Positions 7,973-16,126 of a stretch of 44,683 nt of DNA are shown in pieces. The stretch comes from Pseudomonas sp. LS-2 (GTDB lineage Bacteria; Pseudomonadota; Gammaproteobacteria; Pseudomonadales; Pseudomonadaceae). Under the pieces are notes generated by a model that did not search any database, was not told where the DNA came from, and saw only the letters and a program-made list of their open reading frames with translations. The position numbers and the translations under genes are program-made. Numbering within the stretch: position 1 is the stretch's first letter; each line of letters opens with the position of its first letter. The DNA lies in assembly GCF_003605735.1 (NCBI RefSeq), contig NZ_QXTJ01000031.1:12968-57650 (forward strand). Direction: 5' to 3'.

Positions 7973-8272
7973 TTAAGGCAGGACTTGCTTGAACGGCTTG
8001 ACCACGACGTGATCGTAGACGCCTGCCTTGATGTACGGATCAGCATCGGCCCAGGCCTGTGCAGCGCTCAGGGATTCGAATTCGGCGACGATCAGGCTGC
8101 CGGTGAAACCGGCGGCGCCCGGGTCATTGCTGTCGACGGCAGGGTTGGGGCCTGCGAGTACGATGCGACCTTCGGCCTTGAGTGCGGTCAGACGCTCCAG
8201 ATGCGCAGGACGCGCTTCCAGGCGTTTTTCCAGCGAGTTGGCGACGTCCGTTGCTACGATGGCGTAGAGCAT
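7973..8272 (-). CDS. yciI: YciI family protein
   Basis: A 99-residue YciI-like (YCII, dimeric alpha/beta-barrel) protein starting [13 protein letters not shown] and holding the family motifs [16 protein letters not shown] and [14 protein letters not shown] with its conserved His/Asp pair. The family is related to muconolactone isomerase folds; its cellular function is not settled. The frame is open to 8320, but ATG 8272 gives the family length. It lies 1 nt after the yciB stop, so the genes are translationally linked. Confidence 0.93.
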   Translation of the reverse strand: MLYAIVATDVANSLEKRLEARPAHLERLTALKAEGRIVLAGPNPAVDSNDPGAAGFTGSLIVAEFESLSAAQAWADADPYIKAGVYDHVVVKPFKQVLP

Positions 8273-8273
8273 T

Positions 8274-8882
8274 TCAGTCCTCTGTCTTTTTTGTTGAAGG
8301 CTGGGTCGATGCGTCGGCATCGTGAATGTGACGGGCCAGGAAGATGCCCTGGCCGATCAGGAAAATCAGGGTCATGCCCAGGCTGCCGAAGACTTTGAAG
8401 TCGACCCAGAAGTCCTGATAGGTGAACGCAACGTACAGGTTGGCGGCACCGCAGAACAGAAAGAACACGATCCAGGCGATGTTCAGCTTGACCCAAACCG
8501 CCTGTGGCAGCGTCAGTGCGTGGCCCATGATGCGCTGGATCAGCAGACGGTCGCCGATGAAGTGGCTACCGGCGAAGATCAACGCGAACAGCCAGTTGAC
8601 CACCGGGGCTTTCCATTTGAGGAATGTTTCGCTGTGGAAGGCCAGCGTCAGGCTGCCGAACACCAGGCAGGCGACCAGCGTCAGCCACTGGCTTTTTTCC
8701 AGTTTGCCCTGGCGCACGTAAAGAATGCCGTAGACCACGATGGAACTGGCGATTAGCATCGCGGTGGCGCTGAAAATCCCGCCTACCATGAAGCTTTGGC
8801 CCAGGATATCGACGGCTTGAGGACTGATCTTGTAGACGATGAAAAACAGGATGAGCGGGATGAAGTCGATGAATTGTTTCAC
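8274..8882 (-). CDS. yciB: Inner-membrane septation protein A family (YciB/IspA)
   Basis: A 202-residue polytopic inner-membrane protein. It begins [18 protein letters not shown] when the GTG at 8882 is read as start, then has about five hydrophobic segments and the family motifs [20 protein letters not shown] and [14 protein letters not shown]. coli YciB affects cell-envelope synthesis and division. The frame is open to 8921, but the extra residues do not resemble the family. First gene of yciB-yciI, divergent from rnm with a 65-nt shared upstream region. Confidence 0.93.
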   Translation of the reverse strand: MKQFIDFIPLILFFIVYKISPQAVDILGQSFMVGGIFSATAMLIASSIVVYGILYVRQGKLEKSQWLTLVACLVFGSLTLAFHSETFLKWKAPVVNWLFALIFAGSHFIGDRLLIQRIMGHALTLPQAVWVKLNIAWIVFFLFCGAANLYVAFTYQDFWVDFKVFGSLGMTLIFLIGQGIFLARHIHDADASTQPSTKKTED

Positions 8883-8947
8883 AGTAAGAGCCAGAAGCTG
8901 GATGTGACGGCATAATAACAAACATCAATGACTGCGAAAGCGCCCCT

Positions 8948-9808
8948 ATGAATGTCGATCTGCACTGCCACAGTACCGCTTCCGATGGCGCCCTTGCGCC
9001 GGCGGCACTCGTCGCCCGTGCCCATGACAACGGCGTCCGGGTGCTGGCGCTGACCGATCACGACACCATCGAAGGCCTGGAAGAAGCCCGTGCGGCGGCG
9101 CTTGCGCTGGACATGCAGCTGATCAACGGTATCGAGCTGTCCTGCACCTGGGGCGGTGCCACCATCCATATTCTGGGTTATGGCTTTGATGTCGATGCCC
9201 GACCGCTGCTCGACGCCATTGAGCAATTGCACACTGGCCGCTGGCTGCGGGCCGAGGAAATCAGCCGCAAATTGGCGATGAAAGGTATGCCCGGAGCGCT
9301 GGAAGGTGCCCGTGCGGTGCAACAGGCCCTCGGCGACAGCGGCAATGCCCCGGCCCGACCGCACTTTGCCGACTTCCTCATCAAGGAGGGTTTCGTGAAA
9401 GACCGCGCCGAGGCATTCCGAAAATGGCTCGGTGCAGGCAAGCTGGGCGACGTCAAACAACACTGGCCGACGCTGGACGACACCGTCGCCACCTTGCGGG
9501 CCGCCGGTGCCTGGGTCAGCCTGGCCCATCCTTGGCATTATGATTTCACCCGCAGCAAGCGTCGCAAGCTGGTCGCCGATTTCCTTCAGGCGGGCGGCCA
9601 TGCGATGGAAGTGGTCAACGGCCTGCAGCCCGCCGATCAAGTCGGCAGCCTGGCCATTCTGGCCCGTGAGTTCGGTCTGCTGGCCAGCGCCGGCAGTGAT
9701 TTTCATGCGCCCGGCGCGTGGTCCGAAATCGGCGTCTATCGCCCGTTGCCTGAGGATCTGCCGCCACTTTGGGGTCGATTCAAACATGACCAGCCTACTG
9801 CCGTCTGA
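8948..9808 (+). CDS. rnm: PHP-domain 5'-3' exoribonuclease (YciV/TrpH family)
   Basis: A 286-residue metal-dependent hydrolase of the polymerase-and-histidinol-phosphatase fold. Metal-binding motifs are present: DLHCHSTASDG at the N terminus, TDHDTIEG, NGIELSC, SLAHPWHYD and the C-terminal ASAGSDFHAPG. The E. coli homologue (Rnm/YciV, RNase AM) trims 5' ends of 5S and other rRNAs and also degrades short oligonucleotides such as 3'-phosphoadenosine-5'-phosphate. First gene of a likely unit rnm-yciO-scpA-scpB. Confidence 0.92.
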   Translation: MNVDLHCHSTASDGALAPAALVARAHDNGVRVLALTDHDTIEGLEEARAAALALDMQLINGIELSCTWGGATIHILGYGFDVDARPLLDAIEQLHTGRWLRAEEISRKLAMKGMPGALEGARAVQQALGDSGNAPARPHFADFLIKEGFVKDRAEAFRKWLGAGKLGDVKQHWPTLDDTVATLRAAGAWVSLAHPWHYDFTRSKRRKLVADFLQAGGHAMEVVNGLQPADQVGSLAILAREFGLLASAGSDFHAPGAWSEIGVYRPLPEDLPPLWGRFKHDQPTAV

Positions 9809-9821
9809 ACAGGAAGATACC

Positions 9822-10454
9822 GTGAGTCAATTTTTCCAGGTCCACCCGGAGAACCCTCAGTCGCGTCTGATCAAGCAGGCCGTGGAGATCATCAGGGCGG
9901 GCGGTCTGGTGGTATACCCGACTGATTCGTCCTACGCGTTGGGTTGTCGAATGGAGGACAAGACAGCGGTGGACCGTATCCGCCGGCTGCGTCAGCTCGA
10001 CGACAAGCACAACTTCACGCTGATGTGCTGCGACCTGTCGCAACTGGGAACGTTCGCCAAGGTAGACACCGCTGCTTTCCGCCTGCTTAAAGCCCATACG
10101 CCGGGGCCATACACATTCATTCTGGGCGCCACTCGCGACGTACCGCGGCTGGTGTTGCATCCCAAACGTCGCACCATCGGGTTGCGCGTGCCGGAGCATC
10201 CGATCGCTCAGGCGTTGCTGCGCGAGCTTGGCGAGCCGCTGATGAGCGTCAGTCTGATCATGCCGGGAGAAACCCTGCCGATGAGCGATCCCCACGAGAT
10301 GCGTGAAGTGCTCGAACATCAGGTCGACCTGATCATCGATGGCGGCGAGGGCGGCATTTCCGCTTCTACCGTCATCAATTTGTCCGAAGGCGATCCGCAA
10401 GTTGTGCGCGTGGGTTGTGGCGATCCAACGCCATTCGGGGTCGAAGTCGAGTGA
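9822..10454 (+). CDS. yciO: YciO, YrdC/Sua5-family protein
   Basis: A 210-residue member of the YrdC/Sua5 fold (L-threonylcarbamoyladenylate synthase family, which supplies the precursor for t6A37 of tRNA). It follows E. coli YciO closely: SQFFQVHPENPQ, GGLVVYPTDSSYALGC, HNFTLMCCDLSQL, KRRTIGLRVPEHPI and the C-terminal DPQVVRVGCGD. YciO differs from the main synthase TsaC, and its own cellular role is less clear. GTG 9822 is chosen because AGGA at 9811-9814 is well spaced and the protein then begins as in E. coli; ATG 9786 is an alternative overlapping rnm. The stop overlaps the scpA start (GTGA). Confidence 0.92.
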   Translation: MSQFFQVHPENPQSRLIKQAVEIIRAGGLVVYPTDSSYALGCRMEDKTAVDRIRRLRQLDDKHNFTLMCCDLSQLGTFAKVDTAAFRLLKAHTPGPYTFILGATRDVPRLVLHPKRRTIGLRVPEHPIAQALLRELGEPLMSVSLIMPGETLPMSDPHEMREVLEHQVDLIIDGGEGGISASTVINLSEGDPQVVRVGCGDPTPFGVEVE

Positions 10455-11269
10455 CCGACGCAGAAACACTGGCCCCCCAGGCCGACGCCCAGCAGGAGCT
10501 GCCGTTTGCCATGGTCTACGGTCAGGCCGTCACGCAGATGCCGGTCGACCTGTACATTCCGCCGGATGCGCTGGAGGTCTTTCTCGAGGCGTTCGAGGGA
10601 CCGCTGGACCTTCTGCTCTATCTGATCCGCAAACAGAACATCAACATTCTCGACATCCCGGTGGCGGAAATCACCCGCCAGTACATGGGCTATGTCGAGC
10701 TGATGAAGACCGTGCGCCTGGAGCTGGCCGCCGAATATCTGGTGATGGCCGCCATGCTTGCCGAGATCAAGTCGCGCATGCTGTTGCCGCGCTCCGAATC
10801 GGTAGAGGAGGAAGAGGAAGACCCTCGCGCCGAACTGATTCGCCGATTGCAGGAGTACGAGCGCTTCAAGGCGGCCGCCGAAGGTATCGACATGCTGAGC
10901 CGCGTCGGACGCGATGTGCTGGTCCCCAGGCTCGATGCCCCCGAGGCTCGGGCGCGCAAGCTGTTGCCGGATGTCTCGCTTGAAGAGTTATTGGTGTCCA
11001 TGGCCGAGGTCCTGCGCCGTGGCGACATGTTCGAAAGCCACCAGGTCAGCCGCGAAGCGCTCTCGACTCGCGAGCGCATGAGCGATGTGCTCGAACGCCT
11101 AAAAGGCGCAGGTTTCGTGCCTTTCGCCGAGTTGTTTACCGCCGAGGAAGGTCGTCTGGGTGTGGTCGTGACGTTCATGGCGGTGCTGGAACTGGTCAAG
11201 GAGCAACTGGTGGAGCTGGTGCAGAACGAACCTTTCGCCGTCATTCATGTGCGCGCGCGAGCCGAATAA
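10451..11269 (+). CDS. scpA: Segregation and condensation protein A
   Basis: The kleisin subunit of the SMC-ScpAB chromosome condensin; it bridges SMC heads and binds ScpB. About 272 residues. Visible are the N-terminal EAFEGPLDLLLYLIRKQ, the core AEYLVMAAMLAEIKSRMLLP, an acidic linker (EEEEEDPRAEL) and the C-terminal winged-helix part VTFMAVLELVKEQLVEL. The start GTG overlaps the yciO stop by GTGA; an in-frame ATG at 10511 is possible, since the first 20 residues are not conserved. Cotranscribed with scpB (17-nt gap). Confidence 0.95.
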   Translation: MTDAETLAPQADAQQELPFAMVYGQAVTQMPVDLYIPPDALEVFLEAFEGPLDLLLYLIRKQNINILDIPVAEITRQYMGYVELMKTVRLELAAEYLVMAAMLAEIKSRMLLPRSESVEEEEEDPRAELIRRLQEYERFKAAAEGIDMLSRVGRDVLVPRLDAPEARARKLLPDVSLEELLVSMAEVLRRGDMFESHQVSREALSTRERMSDVLERLKGAGFVPFAELFTAEEGRLGVVVTFMAVLELVKEQLVELVQNEPFAVIHVRARAE

Positions 11270-11286
11270 AGAGCAAGAGCTGATCG

Positions 11287-12078
11287 ATGAACCTGACCGA
11301 ACCCCGCGAACTCGCGCCGCTGCTCGAAGCGTTCCTGTTGGCCTCCGGCAAGCCGCAATCCCTGGAGCGGCTGTACGAGCTGTTTGAGGAGGGCGAACGG
11401 CCGGAGCCTGCCGTGTTCAAGAAAGCACTGACCTTGCTCGGCAAATCCTGCGACAACCGCGCCTTTGAATTGAAGGAAGTAGCCACAGGTTACCGTCTGC
11501 AGATCCGCGAGAAGTTCGCGCCCTGGGTAGGGCGCCTGTGGGAAGAACGTCCGCAGCGCTATTCCCGCGCCCTGCTCGAAACCATGGCGTTGATCGCCTA
11601 CCGCCAGCCGATTACCCGTGGCGAGATCGAGGATGTGCGCGGCGTGGCGGTCAACAGCAACATCGTCAAGACGTTGCTTGAGCGCGAGTGGATCAGGATC
11701 GTCGGTTATCGCGATGTGCCGGGCAAGCCGGCGATGTTCGCTACGACCAAGGCGTTTCTCGATCATTTCAACCTGAAAAACCTCGATGAGTTGCCGCCGC
11801 TGGCCGACTTGCGGGAAATGGAAGCAGAACCGGTGCTCGATTTCGACGATGCCCCGGTCCCTGCTCATCTTCAGGCCTTGGCCGATGCCAGCCTGGAAGC
11901 GGATCCCGATGCCGAGCCCGAACCTGTGCGCGACGAGACCAGCTTCCGCAGCCTGCTGGCCGAGCTCGACACCATGGAGCAAGGCCTGAAAACAGATTTC
12001 GACGATTTATTGCTCGATGACGCCGATAAAGAGTCTGAATTGGAAAATGAGCCGACGGATGACGAAGATCCGCGGTGA
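11287..12078 (+). CDS. scpB: Segregation and condensation protein B
   Basis: A 263-residue partner of ScpA in the SMC condensin. The two winged-helix domains occupy about residues 1-170 (LLEAFLLASGKPQSLERL; RYSRALLETMALIAYRQP; TRGEIEDVRGVAVNSNIVKTL). The last 90 residues are an acidic, low-complexity tail rich in Asp, Glu and Leu, longer than in short ScpB proteins and typical of Pseudomonas copies. A REPIN begins 27 nt after the stop. Confidence 0.94.
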   Translation: MNLTEPRELAPLLEAFLLASGKPQSLERLYELFEEGERPEPAVFKKALTLLGKSCDNRAFELKEVATGYRLQIREKFAPWVGRLWEERPQRYSRALLETMALIAYRQPITRGEIEDVRGVAVNSNIVKTLLEREWIRIVGYRDVPGKPAMFATTKAFLDHFNLKNLDELPPLADLREMEAEPVLDFDDAPVPAHLQALADASLEADPDAEPEPVRDETSFRSLLAELDTMEQGLKTDFDDLLLDDADKESELENEPTDDEDPR

Positions 12079-12104
12079 CGCGACGCTCAATTTGCCGTAG
12101 ACCC

Positions 12105-12192
12105 TGTAGGAGCGCGCTTGCCCGCGATACGGTCGGTCAGGCACGAAAGTGTTTCGGATGTACCTACGTCTCGCGGGCAAGCGCGCTCCTTC
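12105..12192. repeat. REPIN
   Basis: Inverted REP ends TGTAGGAGCGCGCTTGCCCG and CGGGCAAGCGCGCTCCT around a spacer (GGTCAGGCACGAAAGTGTTT then GGATGTACCTACGTCTCGCG) that closely matches the two copies at 6498-6691. Located between scpB and the DUF1289 gene. Confidence 0.9.
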
Positions 12193-12222
12193 AAAGGATA
12201 AATCCACTCTCCAGGGCTTTTC

Positions 12223-12411
12223 ATGAGCACCAAAGACCCCTGCATCAGCATTTGCAAATTCGACGACGACATCTGTATCGGTTGTGGCCGCAGCAAGCGT
12301 GAAATCAAGTCCTGGAAGAAAATGGACAAGGACGAGAAACGTTCAGTGCTGGCCGAGTCGGCCATGCGGCTGATCAAGCTCAAGCCGTCCGGTCGGCGGA
12401 AAAAGAAATAA
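12223..12411 (+). CDS. DUF1289 small cysteine-containing protein
   Basis: A 62-residue protein of the DUF1289 family. Four cysteines lie at 7, 11, 18 and 21 (PCISICKFDDDICIGCGRS), a spacing suggesting a metal or Fe-S site, followed by the family segment REIKSWKKMDKDEKRSVL and a basic end (GRRKKK). Function unknown. Separated from scpB by a REPIN and followed by rluB after a 184-nt gap. That gap has a possible -10 (TATGAT, 12460-12465) for rluB but no gene. Confidence 0.92.
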   Translation: MSTKDPCISICKFDDDICIGCGRSKREIKSWKKMDKDEKRSVLAESAMRLIKLKPSGRRKKK

Positions 12412-12595
12412 GCCGATGGATTTCATCTAGTCTCTGATGCGCAACGCATGCCATGAGCGTATGATTCGCGACCTTTTGGCGATCCACACTCGCCACGGTT
12501 TTCAGTTTTCAGCCCTTCGCTCCTGTCCAGGGAGCCGGGCAACAGACCGCGCCCACTCGCGCGCGGCCTGATTCGACACACCGGGAGGTGCCCAG

Positions 12596-13825
12596 ATGAG
12601 TGAACAAGACAAGCAGGACCAAGAGATCGGCCCAGCAGGCGAAAAACTGCAAAAGGTGCTGGCGCGCATTGGCGTCGGCTCGCGCCGTGACGTCGAAGCC
12701 TGGATCGGCGAAGGCCGCATCAAGGTCAACGGCGTTCAGGCAAGCCTGGGTCAGCGCGTCGATCTGCATGACGCCATCACCGTCGACGGTCGCGTCATCC
12801 GTCGCGAAGAGTCGGCCGAAACGGTCCGTCGCGTGATCATGTACAACAAACCCGACGGCGAAATCTGCACCCGCGACGACCCGGAAGGCCGTCCGACCGT
12901 GTTCGATCGCCTGCCGCGCCCGAAAGAGGGCCGCTGGATCAACATCGGTCGTCTGGACATCAACACCACCGGCCTGCTGATGTTCACCACCGATGGTGAG
13001 CTGGCCAACCGCCTGATGCACCCGTCGTTCGAGATGGACCGCGAATACGCCGTGCGCGTACGTGGCGAAGTCGATGACGACATGCTGCTGCGCCTGAAGA
13101 ACGGCGTGATCCTCGAAGACGGCCCTGCGCGTTTTACCGATATTCAGCAGGCGCCGGGCGGTGAAGGTTTCAACCATTGGTATCACTGCGTGGTGATGGA
13201 AGGTCGCAACCGCGAAGTCCGTCGTCTGTGGGAATCCCAAGGCTTGGTGGTCAGCCGTCTGAAGCGCGTGCGTTTCGGCCCGGTGTTCCTCAACTCCGAC
13301 CTGCCGATGGGCCGCTGGCGCGAAATGAGTCAGCAGGAAGTCGACATCCTGAGCGCCGAAGTCGGGCTCAAGCCGGTCGCCATGCCGCAAATGAACGCCA
13401 AGACCAAGGACAAGCTGGAGCGTCTGCAGCGCCAGTCCTCCCGTCCATTGGGCAAAGGCGAGCGCGTGCGTCAGCTGCGTCCTGCCAAGGATGCCGCACC
13501 CGTCGAGCGTGCACCGCGTGAACCGCGCATGGCCGATGGCGAGCGTCCTGCCCGCAAGCCGGCTGAAGGCGGTCGTCCGGCGCGCACTCCGCGTCCAGCG
13601 GCGGGTGGCCGCGGCGACAACCGTGGTGAAAATCGTGGCGACAGCAGCCGTGGCACGCCAGTGGCCGAGCGCCCGAGCGACATGAACAAGCGCCCGGCCA
13701 AGCCAAAGACTTCGCGTCCCGGCATCAAGCTCGTCGACGACGGCAAGACCCCATCGGGCAAGCGTCGAGGCGCCCCGGCCGGTTCCGGTCAGCGTCCGGG
13801 TTTCGGTCGTCGCAAGCCAGAGTGA
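12596..13825 (+). CDS. rluB: 23S rRNA pseudouridine(2605) synthase RluB
   Basis: A 409-residue enzyme converting U2605 of 23S rRNA to pseudouridine. The N-terminal S4 RNA-binding domain spans about residues 18-75 (KVLARIGVGSRRDVEAWI), and the catalytic domain has the invariant GRLDINTTGLL with Asp121, plus EGRNREVRRLWES. Residues about 275-409 are a low-complexity, Arg/Pro/Gly/Lys-rich tail that is probably disordered and RNA-binding; E. coli RluB (291 residues) has a shorter one. RBS GGGAGG precedes ATG 12596, and a strong terminator follows. Confidence 0.95.
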   Translation: MSEQDKQDQEIGPAGEKLQKVLARIGVGSRRDVEAWIGEGRIKVNGVQASLGQRVDLHDAITVDGRVIRREESAETVRRVIMYNKPDGEICTRDDPEGRPTVFDRLPRPKEGRWINIGRLDINTTGLLMFTTDGELANRLMHPSFEMDREYAVRVRGEVDDDMLLRLKNGVILEDGPARFTDIQQAPGGEGFNHWYHCVVMEGRNREVRRLWESQGLVVSRLKRVRFGPVFLNSDLPMGRWREMSQQEVDILSAEVGLKPVAMPQMNAKTKDKLERLQRQSSRPLGKGERVRQLRPAKDAAPVERAPREPRMADGERPARKPAEGGRPARTPRPAAGGRGDNRGENRGDSSRGTPVAERPSDMNKRPAKPKTSRPGIKLVDDGKTPSGKRRGAPAGSGQRPGFGRRKPE

Positions 13826-13840
13826 TCGTGGCCTGAAATG

Positions 13841-13873
13841 AAAAACGCCAGTCGAGAGACTGGCGTTTTTTTT
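13841..13873 (+). terminator. Rho-independent terminator of rluB
   Basis: Stem AAAAACGCCAGTC / GACTGGCGTTTTT closed by a GAGA tetraloop, followed by eight T residues. It starts 16 nt after the rluB stop. Confidence 0.95.
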
Positions 13874-14024
13874 CGTCTGTAAGGGCGGGTGTCGTCTGCG
13901 GGTGTACAATGCGCCGCGTTTTTTCTGTGAATCTTCGGCGTTTGGACGCCAACCCACTCGGGGTTACCCACTCCGTTTCACTCCGCCGCGTCATGAGCGC
14001 GTCGGGTTCGATTCCGTCACAGAC

Positions 14025-14035
14025 AAGAACAACAA
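14025..14035 (+). promoter_or_regulatory. Overlapping Hfq/Crc CA motifs before aroP
   Basis: AAGAACAACAA contains two overlapping matches to AAnAAnAA, the A-rich sites bound by Hfq with Crc in Pseudomonas. It abuts the ribosome-binding purines AAGG and ends 13 nt before ATG 14048, so binding would block translation. Confidence 0.65.
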
Positions 14036-14047
14036 GGTGACTATGCA

Positions 14048-15472
14048 ATGAGCGAACACATGTCCCATTCCGGCGACTTGAAACGTGGTCTTAAAAACCG
14101 TCATATCCAGCTGATCGCCTTGGGTGGCGCCATCGGCACGGGATTGTTCCTGGGGTCGGCGGGTGTTCTCAAATCGGCGGGTCCGTCGATGATTCTCGGC
14201 TATGCCCTGTGCGGTTTCATCGCCTTCATGATCATGCGCCAGTTGGGCGAGATGATTGTCGAAGAGCCGGTCGCCGGGTCCTTCAGCCATTTCGCACACA
14301 AATACTGGGGCGGTTTCGCGGGCTTCCTGTCCGGCTGGAATTGCTGGGTGCTGTACATCCTGGTGGGCATGTCGGAGCTGACCGCGGTCGGCAAATACGT
14401 GCAGTACTGGTGGCCGGAAATCCCGGCTTGGGCGTCGGCGGCCGTGTTCTTCGTGATGATCAACGTCATCAACCTGGCCAACGTCAAAGTGTTCGGCGAG
14501 GCCGAGTTCTGGTTCGCGATCATCAAGGTCGTGGCCATTCTGGGCATGATCGCGCTGGGCAGTTACATGCTGGTCAGCGGCAGCGGCGGCCCTCATGCGG
14601 CAGTGAGCAACCTGTGGGAGCATGGCGGGTTCTTTCCCAACGGGGTGAGCGGTCTGGTCATGGCGCTGGCCTTCATCATGTTCTCGTTCGGTGGCCTGGA
14701 AATGCTCGGTTTCACCGCAGCAGAAGCGGATCAGCCGAGAACCATCATCCCGAAAGCCATCAATCAGGTGATTTACCGCATCCTGATTTTCTATATCGGC
14801 TCGCTGGTGGTGCTGCTGTCGCTGACCCCGTGGGATGCGTTGCTGGCGGACCTCAATGCCTCCGGTGATGCCTACAGCGGCAGCCCGTTCGTGCATGTGT
14901 TCTCGATGCTGGGCAGCAACACCGCCGCGCACATTCTCAACTTCGTGGTGCTGACGGCGGCGTTGTCGGTGTACAACAGCGGCACGTACTGCAATGCACG
15001 GATGCTGTTCGGCATGGCCGAGCAGGGCGATGCGCCGAATTCCCTGGCGCGGGTCGATGGACGTGGTGTGCCGGTGCGGGCGATTCTGGTGTCGGCGGCC
15101 GTGACGCTGATCGCCGTGCTGCTCAACTACCTGATCCCACAGAATGCACTGGAGCTGTTGATGTCGCTGGTGGTCGCCACGCTGGTGATCAACTGGGCGA
15201 TGATCAGCTATTCGCACCTCAAGTTCCGTCAGCACATGGCTCGCAAGGATCAGCAGCCGCTGTTCAAGGCGTTGTGGTATCCGTACGGTAATTACCTGTG
15301 TCTGGCGTTCGTCGTGCTGATCCTGGGCATCATGCTGATGATTCCAGGCATTCAGGTGTCGGTGTATGCGATTCCGGTGTGGCTGGTGGTCATGTGGGTG
15401 TTCTACCTGATCAAGAACAAGCGCCATGCCGACGGCGAGTCGATGGCGCAGCGCACGTCGATCATCAAGTAA
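14048..15472 (+). CDS. aroP: AroP-type amino-acid permease (APC family)
   Basis: A 474-residue inner-membrane proton symporter of the amino acid-polyamine-organocation family with about 12 helices. It shares long motifs with E. coli AroP/PheP: LKRGLKNRHIQLIALGGAIG, MRQLGEMIVEEPVAGSF, IMFSFGGLEMLGFTAAEA and VLTAALSVYNSGTYCNARML. It is therefore most likely an aromatic amino-acid importer, feeding the phh enzymes encoded 3 kb downstream, though APC specificity is hard to call from sequence. Monocistronic, with an rluB terminator upstream and a REPIN 22 nt downstream. A-rich sites before the start suggest catabolite repression. Confidence 0.85.
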   Translation: MSEHMSHSGDLKRGLKNRHIQLIALGGAIGTGLFLGSAGVLKSAGPSMILGYALCGFIAFMIMRQLGEMIVEEPVAGSFSHFAHKYWGGFAGFLSGWNCWVLYILVGMSELTAVGKYVQYWWPEIPAWASAAVFFVMINVINLANVKVFGEAEFWFAIIKVVAILGMIALGSYMLVSGSGGPHAAVSNLWEHGGFFPNGVSGLVMALAFIMFSFGGLEMLGFTAAEADQPRTIIPKAINQVIYRILIFYIGSLVVLLSLTPWDALLADLNASGDAYSGSPFVHVFSMLGSNTAAHILNFVVLTAALSVYNSGTYCNARMLFGMAEQGDAPNSLARVDGRGVPVRAILVSAAVTLIAVLLNYLIPQNALELLMSLVVATLVINWAMISYSHLKFRQHMARKDQQPLFKALWYPYGNYLCLAFVVLILGIMLMIPGIQVSVYAIPVWLVVMWVFYLIKNKRHADGESMAQRTSIIK

Positions 15473-15494
15473 GCGCCAGAACGGCCGCCTTCAA

Positions 15495-15582
15495 GTAGGA
15501 GCGCGCTTGCCCGCGATTGCCTGGTGTCAGGCAATAAGGATGTGACTGACAAACAGCATTCGCGGGCAAGCGCGCTCCTACA
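15495..15582. repeat. REPIN
   Basis: Inverted REP ends GTAGGAGCGCGCTTGCCCG and CGGGCAAGCGCGCTCCTAC with a unique spacer, between aroP and arfB. Confidence 0.9.
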
Positions 15583-15615
15583 AGATTTCATTCACCTCCA
15601 GAGCTGCACTGTCCC

Positions 15616-16029
15616 ATGCTGATCATCTCCAACAACGTGCATCTGCCAGACAGCGAAGTCGAACTGACCGCCATTCGCGCGCAAGGCGCGGGCGGTCAGA
15701 ACGTCAACAAGGTCTCGAGCGCGGTACACCTGCGCTTCGACATTCAGGCGTCGTCATTGCCGCCGTTCTACAAGGAACGCCTGCTGGCGTTGCGTGACAG
15801 TCGGATAACCGGCGATGGCGTGATCATCATCAAGGCGCAGCAATACCGCACGCAGGAACAGAACCGCGCCGATGCACTGGAGCGGCTGAGCGAATTGATC
15901 GTCAGCGCCGCCAAGGTCGAGAAGAAACGCCGACCGACCAAACCGACCCTGGGCTCCAAGACCCGCAGGCTGGAATCCAAGTCCAAGCGCGGGTCGATCA
16001 AGGCGGGGCGGGGCAAGATCGATTTTTGA
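15616..16029 (+). CDS. arfB: Alternative ribosome-rescue factor ArfB (YaeJ)
   Basis: A 137-residue peptidyl-tRNA hydrolase that frees stalled ribosomes. The catalytic GGQ is at residues 26-28 in [20 protein letters not shown], and the C-terminal tail from about residue 105 is very basic ([26 protein letters not shown]), as needed to enter the empty mRNA channel. Length matches E. coli ArfB (140). It converges on the MFS gene, with a palindromic repeat between. Confidence 0.95.
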   Translation: MLIISNNVHLPDSEVELTAIRAQGAGGQNVNKVSSAVHLRFDIQASSLPPFYKERLLALRDSRITGDGVIIIKAQQYRTQEQNRADALERLSELIVSAAKVEKKRRPTKPTLGSKTRRLESKSKRGSIKAGRGKIDF

Positions 16030-16053
16030 GGGCTGATAACACCTTCTGTAGGG

Positions 16054-16104
16054 GTTCGGCTTGCCGGCGGCGATTCCGATGACGCCACCGCCGGCAAGCC
16101 GGAC
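16054..16104. repeat. Second-class palindromic repeat between arfB and MFS gene
   Basis: Inverted arms TTCGGCTTGCCGGCGG and CCGCCGGCAAGCCGGAC around a short centre (CGATTCCGATGACGCCA). Unlike the REPINs it has no GTAGGAG ends. A related copy lies at 39381-39428. Placed between convergent genes, so it may act as a two-way transcription end. Confidence 0.8.
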
Positions 16105-16126
16105 TGCCAAACAGGATTGAACATGA

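Noticed and set aside
8914..8921. AATAACAA (AAnAAnAA-like) before rnm
   Set aside because: It is 27 nt from the start and in a likely promoter stretch; too far from the ribosome site to call an Hfq/Crc site.
12509..13957. 482-codon open frame antisense to rluB
   Set aside because: Caused by the repetitive GC-rich tail of rluB; it crosses the rluB terminator.
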